Shown here: piece after piece, positions 18,396 to 26,627 of the stretch
Layout of the letters: every line of letters begins with the position of its first letter
Position numbering within the stretch: position 1 is the stretch's first letter
From: Phycisphaerales bacterium
Lineage (GTDB): Bacteria > Planctomycetota > Phycisphaerae > Phycisphaerales > UBA1924
Assembly: GCA_022843545.1 (NCBI GenBank)
Contig: JALHNL010000013.1
Location: forward strand, 1 to 54,429
DNA length: 54,429 bases
Direction of reading: 5' to 3'
The notes under the pieces: model-generated
Database searches by the model: none
Seen by the model: the letters and a program-made list of their open reading frames with translations, nothing else
Told to the model about the DNA's origin: nothing
Program-made: the position numbers and the translations under genes

Positions 18396-19376
18396 ATGCG
18401 CAAAGACATCGCGTACAACAACATCATCGATTCCGACGAGGCCCGGCAGGCCCAGGCCTGGGCCGACAAGACGCCGGAGATGCACGCCGACGAGATCGAC
18501 GCCGACCGCTTCTACATCACCCAGAAGTACGAGAAGTACACCGCCGACAACCACGACGTGTGGCGCGACATGTTCGACCGGCGCTGGACGGTCTTGGAGC
18601 AGCAGGTGTCGCGGCAGTTCATCGAGGGCATGAAGATCCTCCGCCTCTCGCGCGACCGCATCCCCCTGCTCGACGACTGCGTGCTGGACCGCGACATCAC
18701 CATCGCCGGGGGCGTCAAGGTCGCCAAGGGCACCAAGCTCGACGGCATCAACAAGTTCCTGCATGCGCAGAGCAACTGGGCGAGCTACGGCGTGCCGGGC
18801 TACCTGCCCGCCAAGGCCTTCTTCGCGTGCCTGGCGCAGCGCGAGTTCCCGACCACGGTGCTCATCCGCCCGCGCGAGGTGATGGACTACCTCCCCGAGC
18901 CCGACATCGTGCACGACGTTTTCGGCCATGTGCCGCTGCACACGCTGCGCGTCTTCGCCGACTTCCTCCAGACCTACGGGCAGGCCGCTCTGCTCACCGA
19001 CGACCCGCACCACATCGAGCGCCTGGGACGGCTCTTCTGGTTCACCGTGGAGTTCGGTCTCATCCGCGAGGACGGGCGGGTGAAGGTGTACGGCTCGGGC
19101 CTGGTCAGCAGCCACGGCGAGAGCGCGTACTCGCTGGAAGGCTCGTGGGAGAAGCAGAAGAACGGCCCCGAGAGCGCCCCGCCCTGCAAGGAGCGCCCCA
19201 TCCCCGAGTGGCGCCCCTTCGACCTCGAGCGCGTCTGCGACACGCCCTTTGAGATCGACCACTACCAGCCGATCTACTACGTGCTGGAGTCATTCGAGCA
19301 GCTGCGCGACGCGATGAACGATTACGCGGAGCAGGTGCTGGGCGAGTCGGGGATGGCCAAGATGGCGGGGCGGTAA
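18396..19376 (+). CDS. phhA: Phenylalanine 4-monooxygenase
   Basis: This 326-residue iron- and tetrahydropterin-dependent enzyme converts phenylalanine to tyrosine. The catalytic core is complete. Iron ligands are His173 and His178 in DIVHDVFGHVP and Glu219 in WFTVEFGL. The segment YGVPGYLPAKAFFACLAQR forms part of the conserved pterin/substrate region. There is no N-terminal ACT domain, as usual in bacteria, but the N-terminus (about 45 residues) is longer than in some short bacterial forms. No pterin-carbinolamine dehydratase (phhB) is adjacent. Confidence 0.93.
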   Translation: MRKDIAYNNIIDSDEARQAQAWADKTPEMHADEIDADRFYITQKYEKYTADNHDVWRDMFDRRWTVLEQQVSRQFIEGMKILRLSRDRIPLLDDCVLDRDITIAGGVKVAKGTKLDGINKFLHAQSNWASYGVPGYLPAKAFFACLAQREFPTTVLIRPREVMDYLPEPDIVHDVFGHVPLHTLRVFADFLQTYGQAALLTDDPHHIERLGRLFWFTVEFGLIREDGRVKVYGSGLVSSHGESAYSLEGSWEKQKNGPESAPPCKERPIPEWRPFDLERVCDTPFEIDHYQPIYYVLESFEQLRDAMNDYAEQVLGESGMAKMAGR

Positions 19377-19401
19377 GGGGCCCCCGCCCGAACGCGGGAT
19401 C

Positions 19402-19416
19402 GGGATTTGCAATCCC
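19402..19416 (+). terminator. Short inverted repeat between phhA and the next gene
   Basis: GGGATT and AATCCC flank TGC. It lies 26 bp after the phhA stop and just before the next promoter. It could be a weak terminator or an operator; there is no T-run. Confidence 0.3.
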
Positions 19417-19429
19417 ACCGCGATCGCGG

Positions 19430-19435
19430 TATACC
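19430..19435 (+). promoter_or_regulatory. -10-like TATACC, leaderless promoter
   Basis: TATACC lies 7 nt before the ATG at 19443. Confidence 0.4.
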
Positions 19436-19442
19436 TACGGGC

Positions 19443-20282
19443 ATGAGTACCGCCCCCCCAGCCGTTGGCGCTCCCGAATCCCTAGTTACCGCCGATCGTT
19501 ACTGCATCCAGTGCGCGTATCTGCTGCGCGGATTGCCCACTAGCGGCAAGTGCCCAGAGTGCGGCACAGAAGTGGCGATGTCGCTCCGCGAGCCCATGCT
19601 CGGCTCGGCTTCGCTGGATTACGTCCGCAAGGTCAACAGCGGGCTGAACTTCGTGCTGTACGGCATCCTGTTCCTGGTGCTGATGATGATCCTCTCGATC
19701 GGGGCGGTCTTCGTGATGGGCGCGGCCAACGCGCAGCTCGCGATGCACGCGGCGGGTCTGATCGGGTCGATCATGATCTACATGGGCTACTGGTACTACA
19801 CCCAGCCCGACCCCGGCCAGGTAGCCGAGGAGAAGCAGCGGGCCGCACGCAAGGTGATCCGCATCGTCGTGGCTATCCAGGCTGTCGTGGCGCTGGCGCA
19901 CCTGGTCCTCGGGCTCATCTTCGGGTACAACGCGCCCCCGGGCGTTCGCGGGGCCGCGCCGGGCGCGGCCCCTCCCGACGCGATCGCGCTGGTGATCGGC
20001 GCCCTCGGTATCGCCAGCGCCGTAGCCTGGATCATCCAGTACTTCGCGGTGATGCGCTACACGCGCTGGCTGGCCTCGCGCGTGCCAGATCGCTGGATCG
20101 TGAAGCGCACCAAGGTCTACATGTGGCTCTTGCCGGTGCTGAGCACGGTGGGCACGCTTGTGATAGTGGGCCCGCTGATCGCGCTGATCCTCTACTGGAA
20201 TCTCCTGGACCGGCTGCGCAAGCACACGCGGGCCGTGCTGGCGGGGAAGCCCCGCGTCCTGCTGCGGGGCGTGGACGGGTGA
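19443..20282 (+). CDS. Zinc-ribbon polytopic membrane protein
   Basis: This 279-residue protein has an N-terminal ribbon of four cysteines (CIQCAYLLRGLPTSGKCPEC, about residues 21-40). Some five to six hydrophobic helices follow (about 70-95, 100-120, 140-165, 185-210, 230-260). The ribbon plus membrane layout is common in planctomycetes but has no assigned function. The same CxxCxY.LRGL..CPECG ribbon occurs at the C-terminus of the protein at 49669-50346 (minus). Confidence 0.7.
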   Translation: MSTAPPAVGAPESLVTADRYCIQCAYLLRGLPTSGKCPECGTEVAMSLREPMLGSASLDYVRKVNSGLNFVLYGILFLVLMMILSIGAVFVMGAANAQLAMHAAGLIGSIMIYMGYWYYTQPDPGQVAEEKQRAARKVIRIVVAIQAVVALAHLVLGLIFGYNAPPGVRGAAPGAAPPDAIALVIGALGIASAVAWIIQYFAVMRYTRWLASRVPDRWIVKRTKVYMWLLPVLSTVGTLVIVGPLIALILYWNLLDRLRKHTRAVLAGKPRVLLRGVDG

Positions 20283-20307
20283 AGCCGAGAGGCCGTGCGG
20301 GCCTGGC

Positions 20308-21255
20308 TCACACCACCCGCACCATCTTCGCGAATTCCTTGTACCGCGCGTCCAGCTCGCCGCGCTTCAGTCGCTGCAGGCGGGTGAGGCTGAAGGACTC
20401 GATGTTGAAAGAGGCCATCACGGTGCCGTGGGCCAGGGCCTGCTGCACGGTCTCGAACGAGCCGGGGTGGCGCAACGCGCCCTCGGCGTGCTGCTCGGCG
20501 ATGTAGCCCATCATGCCACCGGCAAAGGAGTCGCCCGCGCCGGTGGGGTCGATGACCTGCTCGGCGGGGTAGGCCGGCAGCATGGCCAGCCCGTCCTGAT
20601 GGACGAAGAGGCACCCGTGTTCGCCTTTCTTGACGACCACGAACTTCAGGCCCTTGCCGCCGTTCTTGTGATCTTCGAGGATGTGCTTGGCCGCGGTGAC
20701 GGGGTTCTTCTTGCCGGTGAAGAGCTCGGCCTCGTCGTAGTTCAGCACCAGCCCGTCGACGTTCTTGAGCAGCTCGACCAGGTCGGCCCGGGCGATGTTG
20801 ATCCACAGGTCCATCGTGTCGGCGACGGCCAGCTTGCGCTGCGGGAACTGGGCCAGCATGTCGAGCTGCACGCCCGGGTGGGTGTTGGCGAGGAAGACGA
20901 TCTGGCTGTCGCGGAAGGGCGCGGGGATCGCCGGGGGCTTCTCCTCCAGCACGCCCAGCTGCGTGAAGTCCGTGGTCCGCGAGTTCATGTCCTTCGAGTA
21001 GGTGCCGCCCCACGCGAAGGTCTTGGAGCTCATCCGCGTCTCGATCCCGGAGGTCTCGATGTTGGGGAAGGCCTTGAAGACATCGCGGTACTGCTGGTCA
21101 AAGTCGCCCCCCACCGCCGCCACCATGCGCACGGGCCCGAAGAACGAGGCCGCGGCGGCGAAGTAGGTGCAGGACCCGCCCAGCACGCGCTCCGCGGTGC
21201 CGGAAGGGGTGTTGACGGTGTCGATGCCGATGGTGCCGGTGCAGATGAGTGACAT
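20308..21255 (-). CDS. PfkB-family carbohydrate/nucleoside kinase
   Basis: This 315-residue kinase of the ribokinase/adenosine kinase fold has an N-terminal GGSCTYFAAAASFFG region, where the substrate lid and sugar contacts lie. The C-terminal PfkB signature is IDPTGAGDSFAGGMMGYI, whose GAGD Asp is the catalytic base. It is probably cytoplasmic and phosphorylates a sugar or nucleoside; the substrate cannot be set from sequence alone. TACGCT (21264-21269 on the minus strand) lies 8 nt before the start and no ribosome-binding site is evident. Confidence 0.88.
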   Translation of the reverse strand: MSLICTGTIGIDTVNTPSGTAERVLGGSCTYFAAAASFFGPVRMVAAVGGDFDQQYRDVFKAFPNIETSGIETRMSSKTFAWGGTYSKDMNSRTTDFTQLGVLEEKPPAIPAPFRDSQIVFLANTHPGVQLDMLAQFPQRKLAVADTMDLWINIARADLVELLKNVDGLVLNYDEAELFTGKKNPVTAAKHILEDHKNGGKGLKFVVVKKGEHGCLFVHQDGLAMLPAYPAEQVIDPTGAGDSFAGGMMGYIAEQHAEGALRHPGSFETVQQALAHGTVMASFNIESFSLTRLQRLKRGELDARYKEFAKMVRVV

Positions 21256-21263
21256 GGGCGGAG

Positions 21264-21269
21264 AGCGTA
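21264..21269 (-). promoter_or_regulatory. -10-like TACGCT, leaderless promoter of the PfkB kinase
   Basis: Eight nucleotides separate the hexamer from the ATG. Confidence 0.5.
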
Positions 21270-21331
21270 GGAGGCAAGACCGCCCGTGGCGCGGAGCATC
21301 ACGCTCGCGCCGCCTATGCTCCTGCCGCTTC

Positions 21332-21416
21332 GCCGGAGTGGCGGAATTGGCAGACGCAACGGATTCAAAATCCGTCGCCCCTTAAAGGCGTGTGGGTTCG
21401 ACTCCCTCCTCCGGCA
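21332..21416 (+). tRNA. tRNA-Leu(CAA)
   Basis: The acceptor arm GCCGGAG pairs with CTCCGGC. The anticodon stem ACGGA/TCCGT encloses loop TTCAAAA, giving anticodon CAA (reads UUG). The long variable arm (CGCC...GGCG) is typical of a class II tRNA. The T arm has GTGGG and CCCTC around TTCGACT, leaving one U-U mismatch. CCA is not encoded; the next bases are TTTC. D-loop GG is present. Confidence 0.93.
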
Positions 21417-21442
21417 TTTCACCCTCGGCGCGGGCGCGAGCG

Positions 21443-23506
21443 TCACGTGTAGACACGGATCAGGAAGTCCGGCCCGCCCAGTTGCGTGTCGAAAGCGACG
21501 AAACCCGGGGCGGTCGGCAGCGCGGGCGAGAACGACTTGTTCGCCGTGTCACGCAGCCTGATCGAGCCCGTGAGCGTGCGGAAGCCCAGGCCGAACTGCG
21601 AGCCGGAGTTGTCGGCGGCAATGAGCTTGCTGACCGAGAACTTGCCAATCGTCGGCGCCACGATGTTGCCGTCGCGCATGGCCAAGTCTCCCGAGTTGTC
21701 ATTGAAAGACCGGCGGAGAGTGACGCTGTCGATGCGACCGATGGGGTTGAAGCCCGTGAGGTCGCCATTGAGTTGCAGGTCGCCGCTGAGCAGCCCGGAC
21801 TTGATCGCGCCGAGGCGGAAGTCGAGCACGTCGACGGTGCCGATCGGGGCGATGCTGTTGATCAAGGTGGACTCGACCACACCCTTGGCCTTGAAGGACC
21901 TGATCGCAAAGCCGTCGGACACGCGCTGACCGCTGGCCTGCAACGTCACACCGGAGACCGAGCCGTCGCCCGAGCCGGACTTCTTGACATCCACGCTGCC
22001 GACGTACCGCACCTCCAGCAGCCCGCCGGTCCAGCTCGTGCACGTCAGGCTCCCGATGCCGCCGGCGATGGACTCGATGTTCAGGTCGAGCTGGTGCGCG
22101 GCCTTGATGGACTTGATCCCGATGTCGCCCTCGAACGAGCCGCTGGCCACGACGGAGCCTCGCACGGGCCCCTTGGTCTCAAGCGTGCCGATGCCGGTCG
22201 CGGCGATGTCGATGAAGGAGGTTGCGGTCGACGACTTGATCACGAACTTCTCGAGCTGCATCGAGGCCATGCCCGAGGTGAGCTGGAACCGGTCGCCCAA
22301 GCCGGTGCCCGCCGAGCCGACCGTGAGCGACTTGATCCGAGAGAAGACGGTCCACGAGTTCCGCACGAGCCCGCCGATGCTGGCGCTTTTGAGCGCGACG
22401 ACGGCGGAATTCAGCCCGAGCGTGACGACGGGGTTGAAATCCCCCTTCACCTTGAGCGTCTCGATCGCGCCCTGGGTGATCTGCCCGCCCGACCAGGAGC
22501 CGATGTCGATCGTCTTGATGGTGCCGGCGGTGCCGCCCCCGCCCACGAGGATGGCCACGCCCTGGACGCTCGCGGCCTTGAGCGAACCGAGCACCACGCC
22601 CTTGCTGTCGGGCGTGCGCGGGTTGAAGTTGAACTTGGTGACATCGCCCTTGACATCGATCTTGTTCACACGGTCGACCACCATGGTGCCCAGCAGATCG
22701 TCCTTGGACGACACGGTGCCGATGACGCCCGCGGTGAGGTTCAGGCTGATCGCGAACACCGTGCTCTTGATGGTGCCGATGTCGCGGGCATCAAACGTGC
22801 CCGAGATCGTCTCGCCGGTCATGCTATCGATCCGCCCCCCCACCTCGCCGGACACGCCCAGCGAGCCCTTGGCGGTGAGCGACTTGATGGCGGTGGGGAA
22901 CAGCGCGTTCTCCGGGATGTTGAGCTCGGCGGCAAGCTCGCCGGCTGTCGTCTTGATGGTGTCCGCGCCGCGGGTGAGGTTGAGTTCGGCGTCGATCTTG
23001 GACGCGCTGAGCGAACTCACGCGGGCCCCGATCGTCACGTCCGCTTTGCCGGCGCCGATGCCCAGATTGAGGAAGAGGAGTGAGATCTTGTCCCGGTCGC
23101 CGCCGCCGATGGTGATCGTGTTGCCGCCCGCCACATCGCCGAACTCGAGCTTCCCGAGTTTGCCGACATTGATGAAGCCCGCGCCGGGCTGGTCGCTGGT
23201 CTTGGCGACGATCGAGCCCAGATCGCTCGAACCCTGGATCTGGTTGATCCGCAGCCGCCCGTCGCCCCCGCCCGCCTGCTTCACCGAAACGGTGATCTTG
23301 CTCGACGAGGTCGTGTTCGCGAAGCTCAGGTTGTTGATGAACCCCTGGTTGTTCGCGGCCGATGTCGTCACCGTCAGATCGCCGGGACCGCTGAGCGTCA
23401 CGGTGAACGTGTCGCCGTCGACATCGGTTCCATTGAACGACCCGGCAAGCAGGGCGCGGGGCTCGAGCTCCGCCATGAGCTCACAATCGAGACGATGCAG
23501 ACCCAT
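21443..23506 (-). CDS. LEPR-XLL-type beta-solenoid surface protein (paralogue 1)
   Basis: The 687-residue protein starts with MAELEPRALLAGSF a few residues in, matching the LEPR-XLL motif found at the N-termini of large planctomycete surface proteins. The body is a long succession of short beta-strands (IGTIKSTV, SLTAKGSLG, LGSLKAASVQG), suggesting a right-handed beta-helix, and it has almost no Cys. It shares segments with the divergent neighbour: GSW.GG, IDSVTLRR and a C-terminal F.IRVY. A GGAGGA site 6 nt before the ATG supports the start. It is probably exported and cell-surface associated, though no classical signal peptide is present. Confidence 0.75.
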   Translation of the reverse strand: MGLHRLDCELMAELEPRALLAGSFNGTDVDGDTFTVTLSGPGDLTVTTSAANNQGFINNLSFANTTSSSKITVSVKQAGGGDGRLRINQIQGSSDLGSIVAKTSDQPGAGFINVGKLGKLEFGDVAGGNTITIGGGDRDKISLLFLNLGIGAGKADVTIGARVSSLSASKIDAELNLTRGADTIKTTAGELAAELNIPENALFPTAIKSLTAKGSLGVSGEVGGRIDSMTGETISGTFDARDIGTIKSTVFAISLNLTAGVIGTVSSKDDLLGTMVVDRVNKIDVKGDVTKFNFNPRTPDSKGVVLGSLKAASVQGVAILVGGGGTAGTIKTIDIGSWSGGQITQGAIETLKVKGDFNPVVTLGLNSAVVALKSASIGGLVRNSWTVFSRIKSLTVGSAGTGLGDRFQLTSGMASMQLEKFVIKSSTATSFIDIAATGIGTLETKGPVRGSVVASGSFEGDIGIKSIKAAHQLDLNIESIAGGIGSLTCTSWTGGLLEVRYVGSVDVKKSGSGDGSVSGVTLQASGQRVSDGFAIRSFKAKGVVESTLINSIAPIGTVDVLDFRLGAIKSGLLSGDLQLNGDLTGFNPIGRIDSVTLRRSFNDNSGDLAMRDGNIVAPTIGKFSVSKLIAADNSGSQFGLGFRTLTGSIRLRDTANKSFSPALPTAPGFVAFDTQLGGPDFLIRVYT

Positions 23507-23572
23507 GAGATGTCCTCCAGTGGAACTGGCATGCTACCGGGATATGCCCGGCCCTTCAACCCGGTCTGCAGG

Positions 23573-23578
23573 TACACT
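23573..23578 (+). promoter_or_regulatory. -10-like TACACT, leaderless promoter of paralogue 2
   Basis: It lies 7 nt before the ATG at 23586 inside the 79-bp divergent intergenic space. Confidence 0.5.
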
Positions 23579-23585
23579 AAAGGTG

Positions 23586-25604
23586 ATGCTCACCCAGCCC
23601 ATCTTCTCACATTCCGAAGCCCTCGAAGCCCGCACCCTGCTCGACGCCGCGGTCTCCGGAGTTGACGTCGACGGCGACCTCTGGACCATCAAGATCACCG
23701 GCGCGTCGGCCACGCTGGATGTGACGACCTCGCTGGGCACCCCCGGCGGAATTCCTACGGGCTTCATCACCGCGATCACCTACTCAGGCGACGCCGCCTC
23801 ACGCCTCACCATCAGCGTCTCCAAGCGCGGCACCGGTGACGGCGCGTTGGCGATCCAGAACGTCACCGGCAACACGCCCATCAAGTCGTTAACCGGTCCC
23901 CAGGCCGACCTCCTCACCAACTCGCAGTTCGCGGTCGCGGGCCTGGAGTCGCTCACTCTGCGCGACCTGCAGGGCGACGCCGACGTGAACATCGGCGGGC
24001 CGGAACTGAGCGTCGTCAACCTCACCTTCCGCGACGTGGGTGCCGGATCGGGCGATTCGGGGATCACCACCACCGGACGCGTGGGCACGATCAAGGCACG
24101 CTCCATCGACGCCGGCCTCAACTTCGCCAAGGGCGTCCAGAAGATCATCTGCACACTCGACGCCGAATTCAGCATCTCCGGCTCCGCAGGCATCGACTTC
24201 GACGAGACCATCGGCTCGATCACCGTCGGTGGCGACCTGGAAGTCTCAGCGAACATCACCGGCAAGATCGGCACGATCACCGCCGGGGCGATCATCAACG
24301 CATCCGAGATCACCATCTTCGCCCCGATCCGATCGATCACCTCCAAGATCGGCGGCATCTCGATGAATCTCGCCGCGACGGTCATCGGCTCCATCAGCGC
24401 CAAGACCACGCTCACCGGCGTCTTCTCGATGCGCGGGAGCGACCCGGGCGGAGTCACGATCAACAGCGTCCGAGCGCAGAGCGCCGACGGACTCATCCTG
24501 CGCATCGCGGACGACGCCGGGCCGGTGGGCGAGATCCGGTCGATCAACGTCGGTTCATGGGATGGCGGAACGCTCGAGGCCGCCAGCATCGGCACGATCC
24601 GATCCCGGGGCGACTTCTCGCCTTCGCTTACCTCGAACGACCCGCTCGCGCTCTTCTCCGTCCGCTCCGCCACCATCGGCGGCGGCCTCGCGGGCATTTG
24701 GGAAGTGGCGTCGGACATTGGTCCGGTTCGCGCCGCACGCACGATCGACGGCCTGAACTGGCGTGTTGAGGCCCCGGGCGAGGCCATCGCCACCGCGTCG
24801 TCACTCGCGTCGCTGCGTCTGACCGACTCAACGGCCCCTTCCAATGTGAGGCTTCGCGTCGAGCGCATCGGCTCGCTCCGCTTCGCCGGGCCCACCGCGC
24901 TGCTCTCGCGCACCTCGTTCACCGACGGCCTGGCCATCGGCTCCATTACCGGCTCGCGGTCCATCGCTTTGGACACCGGCGGCTCGCCCCGCCCGGGCCT
25001 GGGCCCGATCACCGCCGCCTCGCTCACCGGCGGCGTCAGCGCGCAGTGGTTCACCAGCATCACCACCCGCGGCGGAGCGAGCGATCCCGGCGACTTCGCC
25101 GTGTTCATCCAGGTCTTCGGGCAGGACCCTGTGAGCGGCTACGGGCTTCGGAAGATGACCATCAAGGGCGCGATCAGGGACGGCGCGGTCCGGAGCAACA
25201 CTCGAATCGGGTCCATCATCGCCGACGCGGTCACCAACTCGGTCATCGTCGCCGGCAGCACGCAATCCAGCAACGTGCTGCCCACCGACATCAACATGGC
25301 GACGTTCCACCAGCGGATCGACTCCGTCACGCTCCGCCGCGCGTTCTCGACCGATCCCGCCCGCCGCGCGCTCGACAACGCCAACATCTTCGCCCACGAA
25401 ATCGGGACTATCCGCATCAACGGCGCGATCGACACCGACAACGCCGGCACCCTCTTCGGCGTCGGCGCCAAGCTCTTTGACAAGGTCCAGGTCCGCAACG
25501 CCACCGGCACGCTCATCACCGTGCCCACGCCGCCCGTGCAGGCCGACATCAGCCCATTCGCCGGCAGCGGCGACTTCATCGTGCGGGTGTATTCGGGGCC
25601 GTGA
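23586..25604 (+). CDS. LEPR-XLL-related beta-solenoid surface protein (paralogue 2)
   Basis: The protein has 672 residues. The N-terminus reads SEALEARTLLDA, a degenerate LEPR-XLL (LEART-LL), followed by VSGVDVDGDLWTIKI, parallel to NGTDVDGDTFTVTL in paralogue 1. The same order of shared blocks follows: INVGSWDGG, GDFSPSLT, IDSVTLRRAF, and a C-terminus FIVRVYSG. The body is repetitive Ile/Gly/Thr-rich strands. It is transcribed divergently from paralogue 1. The reading frame is open for a further 534 codons upstream, but that stretch is antisense to paralogue 1, so the start is placed at the first ATG after TACACT. Function is unknown. Confidence 0.75.
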   Translation: MLTQPIFSHSEALEARTLLDAAVSGVDVDGDLWTIKITGASATLDVTTSLGTPGGIPTGFITAITYSGDAASRLTISVSKRGTGDGALAIQNVTGNTPIKSLTGPQADLLTNSQFAVAGLESLTLRDLQGDADVNIGGPELSVVNLTFRDVGAGSGDSGITTTGRVGTIKARSIDAGLNFAKGVQKIICTLDAEFSISGSAGIDFDETIGSITVGGDLEVSANITGKIGTITAGAIINASEITIFAPIRSITSKIGGISMNLAATVIGSISAKTTLTGVFSMRGSDPGGVTINSVRAQSADGLILRIADDAGPVGEIRSINVGSWDGGTLEAASIGTIRSRGDFSPSLTSNDPLALFSVRSATIGGGLAGIWEVASDIGPVRAARTIDGLNWRVEAPGEAIATASSLASLRLTDSTAPSNVRLRVERIGSLRFAGPTALLSRTSFTDGLAIGSITGSRSIALDTGGSPRPGLGPITAASLTGGVSAQWFTSITTRGGASDPGDFAVFIQVFGQDPVSGYGLRKMTIKGAIRDGAVRSNTRIGSIIADAVTNSVIVAGSTQSSNVLPTDINMATFHQRIDSVTLRRAFSTDPARRALDNANIFAHEIGTIRINGAIDTDNAGTLFGVGAKLFDKVQVRNATGTLITVPTPPVQADISPFAGSGDFIVRVYSGP

Positions 25605-25632
25605 GTGTCCGTGCGCTTCGCACGCGGGACAC
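25605..25632 (+). terminator. Hairpin at the end of paralogue 2
   Basis: GTGTCC-GTGCG (25605-25615) pairs with CGCAC...GGACAC (25619-25632) with a 3-nt bulge. It lies between convergent genes and lacks a T-run. Confidence 0.4.
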
Positions 25633-25670
25633 GATGGCGTGCATGACGCGAGCGGGCAGGCTTGGTCGGA

Positions 25671-26303
25671 TCACATCATCTCGGCGTTGACGATGCACAG
25701 AGGCTTCTTCTTGCCGCTTTCAGCGACGTCGATGGTGAGCCACGAGACGCAGTCGCGGCTGTCGGTGTCGGATGGGTACTCAAAGCCGATGGAGACTCGA
25801 CAGGACTGGAGTTGCCCCGCGTTCTCTTCGAGTGAACGGCGTTCTTTGTCGGAGATCGGCTTGCGCTTCACACCGATGAGGCCCTGGCCGGCTTCTTCCC
25901 ACTCTCGGCGATAGATCGGGATCCAGGTCTTCTCGCCGGGCTTGCGCAGGGCGACGACGACGCCGTTCATCTGCGATGGGTCTTCGTCTTCTTCGAGGAA
26001 CATCGCCGAGACCTCGAAGAGTTCGACGCCGTCGATGACGAAGTCGAATATGGACATCACGGGCTCGCCGTGACCGCAGAACTTGCCCTCGTGAAGAGCC
26101 TTGGCGGCGGGGGACTTGGGGGTCGATTCGCGGACCATGCCATCGAAGTAGGCCGGCGGGAGGGCACCCTTGATCTGTCGGGGCTTGGGCGGCTGGTCGT
26201 GCCCGTCGAGAATCCACTTGATCTTTGGGTCCATCTCGCCGGGGCCGAGCGGGACGAAGGTGTGGTCGCCGAGCGTGAAGGACTTCGGTTTGGGCTTGCT
26301 CAT
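25671..26303 (-). CDS. Hypothetical protein, 210 aa
   Basis: No known family was recognised. The protein is soluble, without signal peptide or membrane helix, and mixed in charge. Notable segments are FTLGDHTFVPLGPGEMDPKI at the N-terminus, a Pro/Lys-rich linker, SIFDFVIDGVELFEVSAMFL in the middle, and IPIYRREWEEAGQGL. The tail is strongly basic and acidic in turn, ending NAEMM. Codon use is visibly less GC-biased than in flanking genes, which suggests recent acquisition or weak selection. It faces convergently toward paralogue 2. The start is the first ATG; no ribosome-binding site is clear. Confidence 0.6.
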   Translation of the reverse strand: MSKPKPKSFTLGDHTFVPLGPGEMDPKIKWILDGHDQPPKPRQIKGALPPAYFDGMVRESTPKSPAAKALHEGKFCGHGEPVMSIFDFVIDGVELFEVSAMFLEEDEDPSQMNGVVVALRKPGEKTWIPIYRREWEEAGQGLIGVKRKPISDKERRSLEENAGQLQSCRVSIGFEYPSDTDSRDCVSWLTIDVAESGKKKPLCIVNAEMM

Positions 26304-26627
26304 GATCGACTATCCAGGGGTTGCTCGTTCGGACGTGCGCCGCTCGAGCCGGCGAGGTCATTGCGCAGGCAAAGCTTCCGCGCGCGGGTGTGGATACCCG
26401 AAAACGCTAGTCTTGCGCCGGCGCGAGGTCCAGACAAGTCGGCGCGTCGAGGAGCTTCATGAGATCCGTCGAGTTGCGAAGCCCTGAGGCGCCTGAACTT
26501 GGCGGAACGACAAGCATGCTGTTGCGGACGCGCGACCTCGCCAATCTTAACGAGGGCATGCATGGGATTGACCGAGCCCGGCGCATTGATGACCGCGCCG
26601 ACGGCTGGGCCCCGTGCGCCGTTCGCG
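26304..26627. other. Intergenic stretch without a convincing gene
   Basis: This 324-bp stretch separates the hypothetical gene from the end of purB. A TAGTCT, a GAGGAG and an ATG (26459) are spaced like an expression signal on the plus strand. The frame they open runs into the antisense of purB and looks non-protein-like. It may be the remnant of a truncated gene. Confidence 0.4.

Noticed and set aside
21984-23585. 534-codon upstream extension of paralogue 2
   Set aside because: It is the antisense of paralogue 1 and lacks protein-like composition; the promoter-like TACACT and the LEPR-like motif both mark a start at 23586.
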